Assembly: GCA_008729055.1 (NCBI GenBank)
Contig: SDUX01000010.1
Span: 2,061,090 to 2,125,089, forward strand
Reading direction: 5' to 3'
Length of the DNA stretch: 64,000 bases
Origin: Pyropia haitanensis
Taxonomy: Eukaryota > Rhodophyta > Bangiophyceae > Bangiales > Bangiaceae
The translations under genes and the position numbers were made by a program. The notes under the pieces were generated by a model. It saw only the letters and a list, made by a program, of their open reading frames with translations, was not told where the DNA came from and made no database searches. Within the stretch, counting starts at the first letter, position 1. Each line of letters begins with the position of its first letter. Positions 33,321 through 44,846 of this stretch are shown here, one piece after another.

Positions 33321-34831
33321 TTACACGTGGGGCAGGAAGTTGCCCTTGAACAGCTGCTCGATCGAGCCCTGGTTCGTCATCCATTGCTGCAAACAAAAAG
33401 TGAAAAAAAAGAACGGCAGACGAGCAAAGCAAAGCGACATGCGCACGGGCACAAAAGGAAAAGTTAGGTCGCTGTCCCAGGCGCACAACAGGCAAGCAGA
33501 ATGCACCCGCAGACAAAAAAAACAAATAACGATGCACCCGCGCGTACCTGGTGGATCATGCCGCCAATGCCGATCATGGCCAGGCGCCCGTTCTTGATCT
33601 CGTTCACCGCGAACGAGGGGTTCTTGCCCAGCTTGAGCGGGTCAAACCCAAAGTACCCCGGCTCGCGGTCGCCGCCGTTGATCATCTGGATCACCGCCGG
33701 GGTCGTCAGCGCCTCAAAGATGATCACACCAATGAGGATGTGCACCATGCCGCCTACCTTGACACCATAGTCGTGGCCGGCAGTAGCCAGGTGCGGTGCG
33801 TTCTTGTAGAAGGGGAAGGTGAAGAACTCCTGCACCAGCAGGCCGAGGCACGCCAGCATGCAGATGCGGCCGTGCTTGCTGTGACAGTCAACCCAGGGGA
33901 CGCCAAAAACAGGCGACAATCAGAACGGATGAGTAGGCATTCCACAACAGGAACGCATCGAGCAATAACAGAATGTCAGTACAATGCCCATGTCTTCGAC
34001 CTCCGCCGGATGGGGCGCGGAAAGCGGTACCGCACGCGACACACCCACCCCCACATAAGGCGACAAACGATACAGCGCAGGCACAACGTACATCTCAGCC
34101 TCCTGCATCCACTTGATCGGCAGGTACGACGAGATGTTCAGCGGGTCGAACTCTGAACAGCGACATCAAGCCGAAAAAGAAACGAATCCAAACCCAGTAA
34201 GAAAACACAAGCGATACACACTGGTCAGTATACCACTCCACGCTCACACCAGGAGCGGATTTCATCGGCATCATAACCGGCTGCCGACTCCGCCAGCTGG
34301 GTGCGCCTCTTGAGGCCGGCATCAAGTGAGCGCAGGGCGGCGGCACGAGCCGCGCTCCCGCCCCCGCGGCTGCGCAACACGGCACCCTCACGCACTGGCA
34401 TGTGCACCGCCACACACCGCATCGGCGAGGCGCATCTCGCTCGCCTCCCACAAGTCGTGTGAGGCGTGGCTTCACCTCTGCTGCTCAGTCGCTGCCCTTC
34501 CCCCCAAGCGACTCCCCCGCCTCTCCATTCCGTTGATCCACACCAATCCCACCACGCGCGCGGTCACCCCGTCCGACTCCCCCCCCGCGCCGTAGCCCGT
34601 CCGTCTCCCACCCTCCGCCCGCACCACCCGCACGTCGCACGTACCCACGTTGCCGGGCATGTTGGGGTTGGCGGCCAGCGCCGGCGGCACCTCCATGAAG
34701 GGCACTGACTTGGACGCCCGCATCGTCACGGTCGTCGCCGACCGCGCCACTGGCCGGGCCGCCACCCGCGCGGTGGCGCCGCGGCTCAGCACCGCGGCCG
34801 GGGACGGGACAAAGGTGCCAACAAACGCCAT
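33321..34831 (-). CDS. light-harvesting chlorophyll-binding protein of the red-lineage Lhcr type
   Basis: Thylakoid antenna protein, in red algae associated with photosystem I. I reconstruct four exons: 34645-34831, 34092-34152, 33548-33878 and 33321-33386. The introns have donors GTACGT, GTACGT, GTACGC and acceptors TTCAG, CACAG, TGCAG. All phases match, giving 214 residues. Residues 1 to about 36 are a plastid transit peptide (MAFVGTFVPS start). The mature protein has NMPGNVEFDPLNIS, then the first chlorophyll-binding helix EIKHGRICMLA, a central helix (VGGMVHILIGVIIFEAL) and the third helix EIKNGRLAMIGIGGM. The glutamates and the His/Asn of these motifs are the chlorophyll ligands. The C-terminal exon encodes QWMTNQGSIEQLFKGNFLPH. 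Intron 1 is 492 nt and holds no further matching exon. Confidence 0.93.
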
Positions 34832-37478
34832 GGCTGCTGCGTACGGTGGTGGGGGTGGGGAGCAAGGGGCAGTGATCCGCGACGAGAACGGCGGGGAGTG
34901 CGAAGCAGCAGAGAGCGGCAAGGTGCGTCGAGGCGATGCGGAAAGGCGGGTGGAGGAACGGGGATCGCGGCGGCGACTTCTTCTACGAGGGTGACCCGAA
35001 ACGCTGGGCGACTGAGCTGCGCACCGGCGGGTGTCCGCCGCCTGCATGGGGGGGGGCACTCGTTCAGCCTCCAGGGCCACTCTGGAGGCCCGCCGCGGAG
35101 CTCCCGTGACGACAGAACCACGCTCCGTCCCTGGTCGAAGCCGGGCCGAGACCGCCAGCGGGCGCGCGCCCATCCTGCGGTGTGCGTGCGGCGGCGTCGG
35201 GGTGCGCCTCGGGTCCGAGCTGCAGCGGAGATCACAGGGCGGCCCGACGCCAACCGGCGCGGGCGCTCATCCACCCGTCCCCAGCTGGGCAACGCTTGGG
35301 CTGGGGCCCGGCTGGTGGATGACTGGCCCGTGGGAAAGTGGCACCCCATTGTCGATCTTATTGGGTCGCAGCGGGCCGAGGAGACAGATACACGAGTCAG
35401 GGCTCACGCCAAAGGGTCCGGCCGATGTCACCCCTGGACTGCGCTCATGCTCAAATGCCAGCCGGATGTCACCCCTGCTCCGTGACGGAGCCTGTGCTGT
35501 ACTTTTGTTGTCTTGTCTGTTGCAGCCCCTGCTACAGACGGTGTGCCTGTCACTACCAGAGAGCATGCAATGAAGAGAGAGGGAAGAAAAATGTAGAAGA
35601 GGGAAACAGGGTGTGACCGGTGTACTTGCTGCTCACCTCAGTTATGGACGGCCGCTGGCTTTCGACTGTAGGCGCAGCTCACGACTGCTTGTCGGTCGGT
35701 CTCACTACTGGCTTCTTGTAGGGAACGCCAGCCCACCCTCTCTCTTTCATGTCCAGCATCCACAGGCAGGTTACTGGTGCCTGCCTGCACTCGTCCCAGA
35801 CCTGTCTGCAGGGACGCGCAACCTGCCGACGGGCGCCAGCTCGGACGCGACAGGCGCCCCGGCCACCACTTACGCCTCTGCCGGGCTGAGATTACGGGGC
35901 GAACGACAGTCGCCGCACTCCATCTGGCACCCGCCCTCCCGAGCAAGAGCACCAGCCGGCCCCCCTTTGCCCGTCCCGCCCGCCACGCTAGGGTAACCCC
36001 GGGGGCCGCGCTCCCCCCGCTTGCCAACATCAGTCGGACCCGCTGGCCCCGCTGGCCCCCCCGGTCCAACTGGCCCCGCGTCATCCGCCGCACCTTGGCA
36101 CGGGCGTGTCGTCGCCTCGGCCAGGTCAGCCGCCGAGTCGCCGTCGACCCTACCGCCCGCTGCGTGGGCGCCGAGCGCCGCGGCGGCGCCGCCCGCGCGC
36201 GCCCGCCATGATTACTCGCGCCGAGCGTGTCACGCTGCGGCGGCGGCGGCGCCACGGGCGCGGTCCCGCACCCCCCTTCTTGCCCGCTGACCTCCCTCCC
36301 GCCCGTCCCTCGGGGAAGATTCTCCCGCGGCCGTCGGCTACCACTGTTTTTGACAGAGCGCCGTTCCCCTCCCCCGCCGCCCCTTCCCCCCCCTCGCATA
36401 CAGAAGCCTGCTGCTGTCCGTACGTTCTTGCTGACTCGACGGTTCGATCACAATCCGATGACACATATCGCTGCTATCGAACCCCCCCCAGGACCACTGG
36501 GGGGCGTTTGGTCACATGTGAACCCAGCCCCCCCCCAGAGCTATTCCACCCAGCCCGGAAAATCATGCAGTTGCATTGCTCCATATGTTTGCAATTTACT
36601 GTATTTCTTGGAACTCGAGGTTCTGGAGATGTGTGTTTCGTGACTATCTGGTCGCCAAGTGTGAGGTCTACCAGCACCGGGACGACAGTTGTCTAAATTG
36701 GCCTCGCGAGGCCTGGTGCTCCCATCCAACAGTGTCCAAGTGGAGGCCTGTGCGTTGCGCTTGGTTGGCGGCCAGCGCCGGCGCAAGGACCTCGCACGCC
36801 GACAGTGTTGCCTTGCATCTCGCCCCCGACGAGCTGCTGCGCTGTTCCCTTGGATGGCGTTCCTGCGCGTCTCCGGCCGACGGTCGGTAGCGGTTCAGGC
36901 ACAGTCAACCTCGGTGATTTTTCCCTCACTGTTTCTGTCGCGGAGAGCCCTCCGCGTGGCCAATGTCCCGTCCTGCTCGTCGTCAATGGTTGCTACGCAC
37001 AGCCACGACGTGCGCAGGTGCGAACAGTGCGTGAAAACTGTCGACCCCCTGCTTCACGGGTACTACCAGGGATGCCCAGTTCATGCCGTAGGTACCCGTA
37101 CCACCGCCACAGCGCAGCCAAGCAGCCTCCTCAACTGAGCGTCGGGTCACCCCTGTCCCGCACGAGCGGACAACAAGCGCCCGTCTGAATACGAACGTCG
37201 ACAGCGGCCACACTCAGCTAATGCGTACCACGCTCGCGCCTGGCGGCGTTCAAAACAGTAGATGGCAGATGGTATTTCCTCTTTATTGGGGAGCCTCCTA
37301 CGCACCAAAAAAGGCCGCCCTCCCCCGAGCGCGCACCTTTTGCAACTGGTGCCTGTACAAAAAGGCACCGTCCGCCAATGGCCGTGCCAGCGGCGCATTG
37401 CCGCTGAGAGCGAGATAAGAGATAGCAAAACAAAAAAAGAGGGGGGAAATAGATGGGAAGTACAGCGACGTCGGACGC
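34832..37478. other. gene-poor region
   Basis: Apart from the Lhcr leader (C/T-rich on the minus strand, 34840-34875), no open frame shows domain character. GC content is visibly lower than in the gene blocks. A 13-bp direct repeat (GATGTCACCCCTG) occurs at about 35423 and 35466. A-rich patches near 37430 probably belong to the 3' end of the HAD-like gene. I see no gene. Confidence 0.45.
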
Positions 37479-38228
37479 TCATGACGCGGCCATGCACACC
37501 CTAAAGGATGCAGCGTACTCCACGAGCACCGGCAAGTTCTCCACGAACACACCCAGCTGCCGGTCCAGCTGCGCCACCGACGGGGCGCCCAGGAACTTGA
37601 CGCCCTTCACGTACGTTTGGCTCATGGACGCGCACGCGTCGGTGGCGGCCGTGAGGTCGGCCATGCCGTCGCCCAGCGCCAGCACGTTGGCTCCCCGCCA
37701 CGCCGGGTAGAGCCGCTGCAGCTGGTCGTGGAAGGCGTGCACCTTCCATTGCCCAACGTCGGTGGGGAACAGCGCGCCATACGCGTGCCGCGCCGACACG
37801 ACCGGGATGCGGGCCGCGGCAATGTACTCGGCCAGCCGGGGTAGCAGCGCCGTGGTCGCGGCCTTGACCCACCCGAGCGCCGAGTTGGTGACAATCACCA
37901 CCGCCCCGTCGGCGGCAGCCGCCACCGAGTGGCTCAACGCTCGCACCGCGGAGGCGTCGAGGCTGGACAGCGCCGGCCCCAGCCCTGGTGGCAGCACCGC
38001 CGGCGCCGCCCCCAGCCGCAGCGAGTGGAGGACGCCCCCGGCGCCGCTGGCGAGCGCCGACGTCGGGAACAGGCAGTCGTCAAAGTCAATGAGGAAGGTC
38101 GTGTTGTCTTTAACGCACACCGCCGGGGAGGGGGCAGGCGGCTGCGTCGCATACTCTCTTGGCTCGCCTTCGGCCAGGAGGGGCGAGTCGGACACGGGCA
38201 CCGCCGATGCAGCATCGACGCATGCCAT
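37479..38228 (-). CDS. HAD-superfamily-like protein of unknown substrate
   Basis: The 249-residue intronless frame has haloacid-dehalogenase fold features. Motif I is LIDFDDCLFP (Asp48, Asp50). Motif II is VIVTNSALGWV. A conserved SARHAYGALFPTDVGQWK segment carries the likely motif III lysine. Motif IV is LALGDGMADL, with acidic residues for Mg binding. This combination resembles an uncharacterised HAD-like group common in algae, oomycetes and other protists (DFDDTL...TN...W...VSAR...FP...WK), whose role is not known to me. The leader upstream of the ATG is strongly C/T-rich on the sense strand. No targeting peptide is evident. It may be a phosphatase of small metabolites; no substrate can be named. 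It is isolated between two gene-poor blocks. Confidence 0.78.
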   Translation of the reverse strand: MACVDAASAVPVSDSPLLAEGEPREYATQPPAPSPAVCVKDNTTFLIDFDDCLFPTSALASGAGGVLHSLRLGAAPAVLPPGLGPALSSLDASAVRALSHSVAAAADGAVVIVTNSALGWVKAATTALLPRLAEYIAAARIPVVSARHAYGALFPTDVGQWKVHAFHDQLQRLYPAWRGANVLALGDGMADLTAATDACASMSQTYVKGVKFLGAPSVAQLDRQLGVFVENLPVLVEYAASFRVCMAAS

Positions 38229-41200
38229 AGTGGGAGGGGAACGGTCGGGGGAGGGTAGGGGAAAGGGAGGCTAGAGGGTCGATGGGGGAGAGGATGAGCC
38301 CGGTGCGATGGAGCTTAGTCTCTAAAGAGCTGTAGTCGAGGCGAGGACGAGGATGTCGGTGAAGCAAATATACCGGGATGAAGTCGGGGAGGGGATGCAG
38401 CAAGCGAAGGAATATGAGGATGGGTCGAGTGGCTTGTGCACGTGGATGGGTGGGACGGGCAGTCAGTAGAACGGGCGATGGCGACGGGCGCACATAAACA
38501 CCGCAGTCCCGACCCTGCGGCGGAGGCGGCTTGGTGCCGGCGGTACGAAGTCTCCTCGTCAGTCACCAGCAGTGCGCGCGGCCCGTTGTTAAACAACCAT
38601 GCCCCGGCCACGCCACGCGCCTCTGCGCCGTGCACACGCCACACGCACACGCAGCGAGCAGCCCCCCCACCAACGACGCTGCGCTGAGGGGGGCCGGCCA
38701 GGGTGCGTCCGCGTCGGGACACTGGCAACAGCGGCCGCGCAGGCGGGGGGGCAGCGGCGGGGGCGGCGGTCGCAGCGGCGAAAAGGCATCGTAGACCGCC
38801 CCCCCGCAAGGTGTGATGGGGGGGGGGGGTGTGACGTGTGTACCCCGCCCAGTGGCCCTCGACGCGTCTTTGACAGGGCCGCAACGCCAGCGTAAAACGC
38901 CAACCACAGCAGGGGCCGCGTACAGCGCGCTGTGGTGTGGGCTGGGATTGCAGGAACAGACCACCCCATTGGCTAGTGTGGGCCGTGGGGGCCGTGAGGG
39001 GGGGGTGCGCGTGTCGTGGCGCGTGCCTCCTTCCTCGGCCCACCCGCCCGACCCGGCCACGCCGACCCAATCCCGGCCCACGCACGCGGGCGGCCAGGCC
39101 ACCCAAACGCCAACTGGGCCCCCCCACTGTCATGCTGCCGACACGATTGGCGTGACAGCTGGTTTGGGGGCAGGGACAGCGCGCTCGCGCCGGGCGGGGA
39201 GTGAAATGCGCTGTGCGAAAAGAGCCCCACAGAGCGGGTCCCGGCAGCAGCGAGTCTGGCGATCACCCCACCCCTCACGCCTGATGAGCCGCCGGCCGCC
39301 TCTGGGGCCGTCAAGCCGCCGCCGCCCGCCCCCCGCTGCCAGTGGGTCTCCCCACTCGCCCGGCCCCTTCTCGCCCGCCCCTCCCTTCCCACCGTCTCGG
39401 GTGCGTGACGAATGCGCGTGCCACGCGGCGGCTGGCAAGGCGTGGCGCCTTCCAGCGGGAGTACTCTCGGCGTCGCGGCGGTCGTTTTGGCCGAATTTGA
39501 CCGCTCGAGGCCACGGCTGTTGGCGCCGCCAAAGGAACACTGCAAGCTCACTGGCCAGAGGGGGCGCGGACCCCCATCCAGAGCACTCATGGCAAAAGGG
39601 GGGACGCGGAGACGGTTGTCGGCGCTGGCCAGCACGGCCACCGGCACCTGGTTGCGGTCGCGGGTGGTCCTCGCTGGCAGAGACTGACCGAAGAACGACC
39701 GGTGCACCGCGCAGCGCAAGGCGACGGCTGTGTGCACGATGTAACTGCAGCGGGCGAAGAAGGTTACAGTGCGGCCGACGAACGCCGAACGGGGGGAGGA
39801 GGATTGCAGTGGAAGGGGGCGGCGGGGAAAACGGTCAAGACGACGGCAGGCGGGCAGAGGCAATGTCATCTTGAGATCAGACAGATGACCCGCCATGACC
39901 ACCATACCGGGCCTAACCGTCTCTCGGTTGGAGGCGAACAACGGCCACGCAATCGTGTGTTTTCCGGATTTCTCTCGGTGACCAGACTATCCACACGCGC
40001 CAACCAGAGCCTGCCATCCTGCAATGCTGACCGTAGAAAGCACCACTGACGGTCAAGATAAAGTGGTCCATTGGGGCTCAATCTCGCCGCACCGGGCTGC
40101 ACACGTGCCTCGGCACGAGCAGACGCCCGTGTTCCGCTCGTCTTCCACCAACACCCCAACGGACAACAATTCCAGCAGCGCCGATCTCCTCGCACTGTTC
40201 GGTGCAATCGTGGGCCCTCGTTCCTCGTGGCCGCCTCACCACCGAGATTGGGCGCGACGGGCCCGCAGGCAGCGTCTGGGCGTCTCGCATTGACGGCGTC
40301 CTTGATCTCCATGCAAGGCGACCCAGGCGGCACTCGGACATTACCCACCTCCTCTGTTTCAACAGCAACCACTCGTTCCTCAGGCAAGCATGGACCCGCC
40401 CAATGGGAGGCGTACGCTGTCAGCAACCAGTCGCGAGCCTTTGCAGTGCGTCAACGTTGGCTTGGTAAGACGGGGACTGGGACAGCACACCGGTTGGGTA
40501 GCCGTTGGCCGAACATACCGTTCCCAGCGTCGTTTCCGCGCCAGACCCCTGAACGGATCTGGACTCTGTATGACACAAGGACCCCCTTCCCCTGCTCCCC
40601 CACCCGCCGCGCTCAGTGTCATACAGGCCTGTCCGACAGTCTGCCAGCGCGCGGGAGTGGCTGCTGCCACGCCACGGCGCATGGGCGCATGCGATACGAT
40701 GGGGCTTGGGACGACTGCGGTCCACGCCCTGCCGCGGCGGGCGAGCGTGTTGCGACTTTCGAGCCGCACCGTGGCGTCTGCGCGTCTTCCCTCGCCTCCG
40801 CCGGCGCCTGCTTGGCTGTGGCGGACGTGCCCCGCACGGTTGCTGGGCTGTCGTCGGTGGGCGTGTGTGGGCGTGTCCTGGCGGGGAGTCAGCCCGTCCC
40901 TTCCATGCCCCCCATCCACTTTGACTGACCGGCGGGTGCGCGCCTCGGCATGGCAATGCCTCGGCGGGGGACCTGCTTGCTTTGAGTTTCTTTTTGTTTA
41001 TTTTTTCTCTTTTTGGGGTCCACGCGATCTTGGCGCTTCGCACTGGCGATTGCCCATGTTCTCCTTGGCCGTTTCCCCTCGTTCACCCTACACCAACGGT
41101 TTCGCCAGCGGCGCACCGGCCGCAGTGACGCTGTAGCTCACTGGGTGTGGTGGCCGGTGGTGGTAGAGACTAGCGGGGGTAGCGAGGGGGTGGGGAAAGG

Positions 41201-42460
41201 AGCGGTGTAGGTATGGGCCCGGGGGGCAGGAAAGGGTGAAGGACGGGGAGGCGCTGGTGTGGAGGGGGTCACCAGCAAAACCAGGGGGGGTAAAGGGCTG
41301 CAGTATGGGAAGTTGAGGAGAGAGGAACGGAGGGCCCTCCTGCATCGCGGTCATCCCGCCGTCCGCGGTGGTCTCCGTATGGGTCCCAGGGCAGCAGGAA
41401 CGGGCTGAGGAGCCGGCAACGAGTCAAGCGCGACCTCCCGCCGCCCACACCCGACGGCTGACAATGGGGGAGAGTGGGGATGCAGCAGTCGGTACCGCCG
41501 TCGCGCCACCCCCGGTATCGTGGGGTGACGGCCCTACCACGGCGAGGTAACTGTCCCTATCTCCGCCCGCAAGGAGCTGTGTGACGCCGCACCCCTCCCC
41601 CCCTTCCCGTCCCGCCCCAGGTTGCGCCCGCCGCCACCCCGCTGCCGCCAACCGGTGCTGCCGCCACCACCGACCATCGCGCTTTTACGACGGTTTGGCC
41701 CCGCCGGTGCAACGTTGCGCTGTATTGATGCACCCGCCGGCGGCAGCGTAGCGGTTCTTTGTGCAAGAGTGCCCACAGTGGCAGGGAACACCGCCGTGGA
41801 CCGTGTAGGTGCTGCTGGGGCCTACCGCCGCATCCCTGAAAACGCGGGCACTCTGCGGCCGAGCGCTTGGGCCGCATGACCGAGCAGCGTGATCGGGGTT
41901 CTCCGCCACCCGGGGAAGCACCCACGCCATCAAAGAAAGAAAAAAGAAACTCTCGCTGATGCCGAGAACAGTTGTTTGCTCCCGCGACGTGCTCGCCCAT
42001 TGCCGCGAATGGCCCGCTACGAGGGACCCCACGGAGGACGACACAGAGTCCCGTGTCGGACGACACAACCGTGAATTATACAGACCAGCGGAAATACAAT
42101 AGGACTTGTGTCCAACACAGACGAGAAAGCCGGAAACCACACACTTCCCTGATAAAAGTAGCCCCCATGGGTTTGGCTTGCTGGCTTTGGCGACCGCGTC
42201 CCGCCACCTGGCACCTTCCGCTCGCCTGCAACGCCAGTCCCCCCGCCAGTCCCGGTGCGTCATCCTCCCTCTCCTTCCCCCACACCACCGTCCGACAACC
42301 GCCCGCGCCGCTCCCGAGCGTCCCCCCTCCTCCCCTGTCTGCCTCGGTTTCCCCGCGTGCTACCGTCTTGCCGTGGTGGCTGCCACCGTCTTTGCGCGTG
42401 TGGCTTCCCCCCCCCCATCCGTCCCGCGCCTGCCTACCACCGGCAGGCAGGCGTGCCGTC
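38229..42460. other. gene-poor region with no supported gene
   Basis: 4.2 kb in which the longest frames (for example plus 38813-39874, plus 40071-40928 and minus 38315-39133) are Arg/Pro/Ser/Thr/His-rich with no recognisable motif. The first 70 bases are the C/T-rich leader of the HAD-like gene. The last 250 bases (42240-42430) are C/T-rich on the plus strand and are probably the NRAMP promoter or leader. The intervening DNA is less GC-rich than the gene blocks and could hold non-coding RNA or decayed elements. Confidence 0.45.
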
Positions 42461-44703
42461 ATGGCACCCGCGGGCGGCGGCGTCGGCGGCGGCGGCGGCC
42501 TCGACGGGGACTATGACTCCCCCTTCTCCATGGACATCCACGCTGGCGCGCCACGGCCAGGCAGCCCGGCGGGGCGCGCCCCCGCCGGCGCGGCCGAGTG
42601 GGCGGTGGGGGGCGGCGGCGGCGGTGGCGGTGGCCCCCTGTTCACCCCCGCCCGCTCGTCCCTCCCCCCCCGCTCCCCCCGCTCCCCCCGCTCCCCCCGC
42701 TCACTCGCCGGCTCCTCCCCCTCTGCCTCTGCGTCGTATATCCCCCCCGCGGTCGCACCCCCCGAGGCGGTGTCCATCACCTTTCGCGGGGTGCTGTCCC
42801 ACCTGGGCCCCGCCTTCATCGTTGCGGTGGGCTTCCTCGACCCGGGCAACCTGTCGACCAACATTGAGGCTGGCAGCCGGTTTGGGTACGCCCTCCTCTG
42901 GGTGCTTTTCGTGTCCAATGGCCTGGCCATCCTCCTCCAGACGCTCTCCGCGCGCCTCGGCATCGCGTCGCGGACGCACCTCGCCGAGGCGTGCCGCGGC
43001 GAGTACCCACGGGGCGTCAATATAGGTCTGTGGGCGGCCGCCGAGGTGGCCGTCATCGCCACGGACTTGACCGAGGTGCTTGGCACGGCGATTGGGCTCA
43101 ACCTGCTCTTCCGCGTGCCGCTGCTCGTCGGGTGCGTCGCGACGTTTGCCGACACGTTGCTGCTGCTGGGGGTGGGCGGCGGCGGGGAGGGGGGGGGGGG
43201 GGCGGCGGCGCCGGCCTCCGCACGGTTGAGCTCGCCACTTTTGTGCTCCTCGGCCTGCTCAGCGCGTGCTTTGTCGCGGAGCTGTTTTTGGAGGCGCCCG
43301 ACTGGCGCGCCGCGGCGGTGGGGGCGGTCGTGCCGCGACTGCCCCGGGGGGGGCTGCTCGTCTCGACTGCCATGGTTGGCGCGACGGTCATGCCGCACAA
43401 TGTACGGACGCGGCGGGGGGGAGGAGAGGGCGGTGGGGGGGTGGGAGGGGGGGGCTGCGGTGGCGTGCGCAGCGTGCCGTGCGCTTCTCTGGGCGTCGCC
43501 GCTAGGGGCTTGACAGTGCAACCTGCTTTCTTGCGGGACCCGCCGGTGGCGCGCACGCACTAACCCACCGCGTGTGGCGCTCTGTGGCGTTTTGTGGTGA
43601 TCCTGCCTTGTCCGCGCCCCCTTGCTTTCCACGCGTGTCTGCCATGTGCGCCGTCCGCTCTCCCCCACCTTCACCCCCTCGTGTAGCTGTACCTCCAGTC
43701 TGCCCTCGTCATTGAGCGGCTCCCCGTCCACGCGTCGCGCCCGTTTATCCGTGCGGAGCTTGCGTACGCGCTCATCGACACGACGATTGCGCTGTGTGGG
43801 GCGCTCCTCATCAACGCGTCGGTGCTGCTCGTGGCGGTGCGCTTCTTCGACGCTGGCGTCGTGGTGACCACCCTCCAGCAGGCCTACCACCTGCTCGCCA
43901 CCACCGACACGGTCACCGTCCTGGGCGTGCCCGTCGCGTCGACGCTGTTTGGCGTTGCGCTCGTCGCGTCGGGCCAGAGCAGCACCCTCGGCGGCACGCT
44001 CGCGGGCCAGTACGTCATGTCGGGCTTTCTCGGCCTCGACGGCCCGCTGCTCATCCGGCGGCTCGCGACGCGCTGCCTGGCGCTCCTGCCGAGCATCTTT
44101 GTGATTGCCGCCGCGGGCGACGCGGGCGTGTACAGCCTGCTCCTCGGCTGCCAGGTGGTGCTGTCCCTGCAGCTGCCGTTCGCGGTGGTGCCCCTCCTCC
44201 GCGCCGTCGGCAGCCGCTCCGTCATGGGCGACGCGGCCTCCCCGCGGTGGCTGGCCGCCGCCGGCTGGGCCGCTGCCACGCTCATCATTGGCCTCAATGT
44301 GGCGCTCGTAGCCGAGGCCCTGGCGGGGGTCCTCGGCTCGGCCGGCACGCCGCTGGGCGTCCGCGTCGCGGTCGGCGTGACGGCCATCCCTGCGCTCGCC
44401 GCGCTGCTGGGCTTTTTGGCGTGGCTCGCGCTCCGCCGCGACACGGACGTGCACACCCGCTACGCGCGCGCGTCGTCGGTGGACGCGACCGCGCCGGTGC
44501 TGCTGGGGAGTGACGACGACGAGGACGATGACCTGGGCGACGAGCCGCCACCGCCCCGGGGGGCGGCCGCGGCAGCGGCCGCGGTGGCCGCGGCGGCGGC
44601 GGCCAGGGGCGGGGATGGAGGGGGGAGTGTGGCGCTGCCGCTATCCAATGGCGGCGGGCCGTCGGCCGTCAAGGCGGAGGGGGAGGCTGGCGGCGCCGTT
44701 TGA
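42461..44703 (+). CDS. NRAMP-family divalent metal (Mn/Fe) transporter
   Basis: Proton-coupled divalent metal importer. Exon 1 is 42461-43401 and exon 2 is 43687-44703. Intron 43402-43686 has donor GTACGG and acceptor GTGTAG, and joins the hallmark VGATVMPHN to LYLQSALV. TM1 carries FLDPGNLSTNIEAGSRFGY, with the metal-binding Asp and Asn of DPGN. TM6 keeps the Ala and Met ligands before PH. The family signature GQSSTLGGTLAGQYVMSGFL is complete. About 100 N-terminal residues are Gly/Pro/Ser-rich with an SPRSPRSPR repeat, and the C-terminus is an acidic, Ala/Gly-rich cytosolic tail. The frame changes at a G14 run (43189-43202) in a loop after TM4-5. Neighbours give no functional hint; the targeted membrane is not evident. 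Confidence 0.93.
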
Positions 44704-44846
44704 CATGGCGCCAGATACAGGCGCGCCGCTTCTGCTACCGCCGTATGGTGGTGGTTTGTTTTTTTGTTGGCGTGGGGGAGGGGCGGCGTTGGGTGGTCCC
44801 GTCGTAGCGGCGGCTGCGGCCGTTCAGGTCATCCTGCCGTGGCCTT

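Noticed and set aside
34225..34422. Extra Lhcr exon in intron 1
   Set aside because: The short open frame there has no Lhc motif, and the flanking exons already join in phase with a continuous antenna protein.
36400..36470. A GGTTCGATCAC motif resembling a tRNA B box
   Set aside because: No matching A box, acceptor stem or cloverleaf could be folded around it.
38813..39874. A 353-codon plus-strand open frame
   Set aside because: Low-complexity Arg/Pro/Thr/Ser translation without hydrophobic core pattern or conserved motif.
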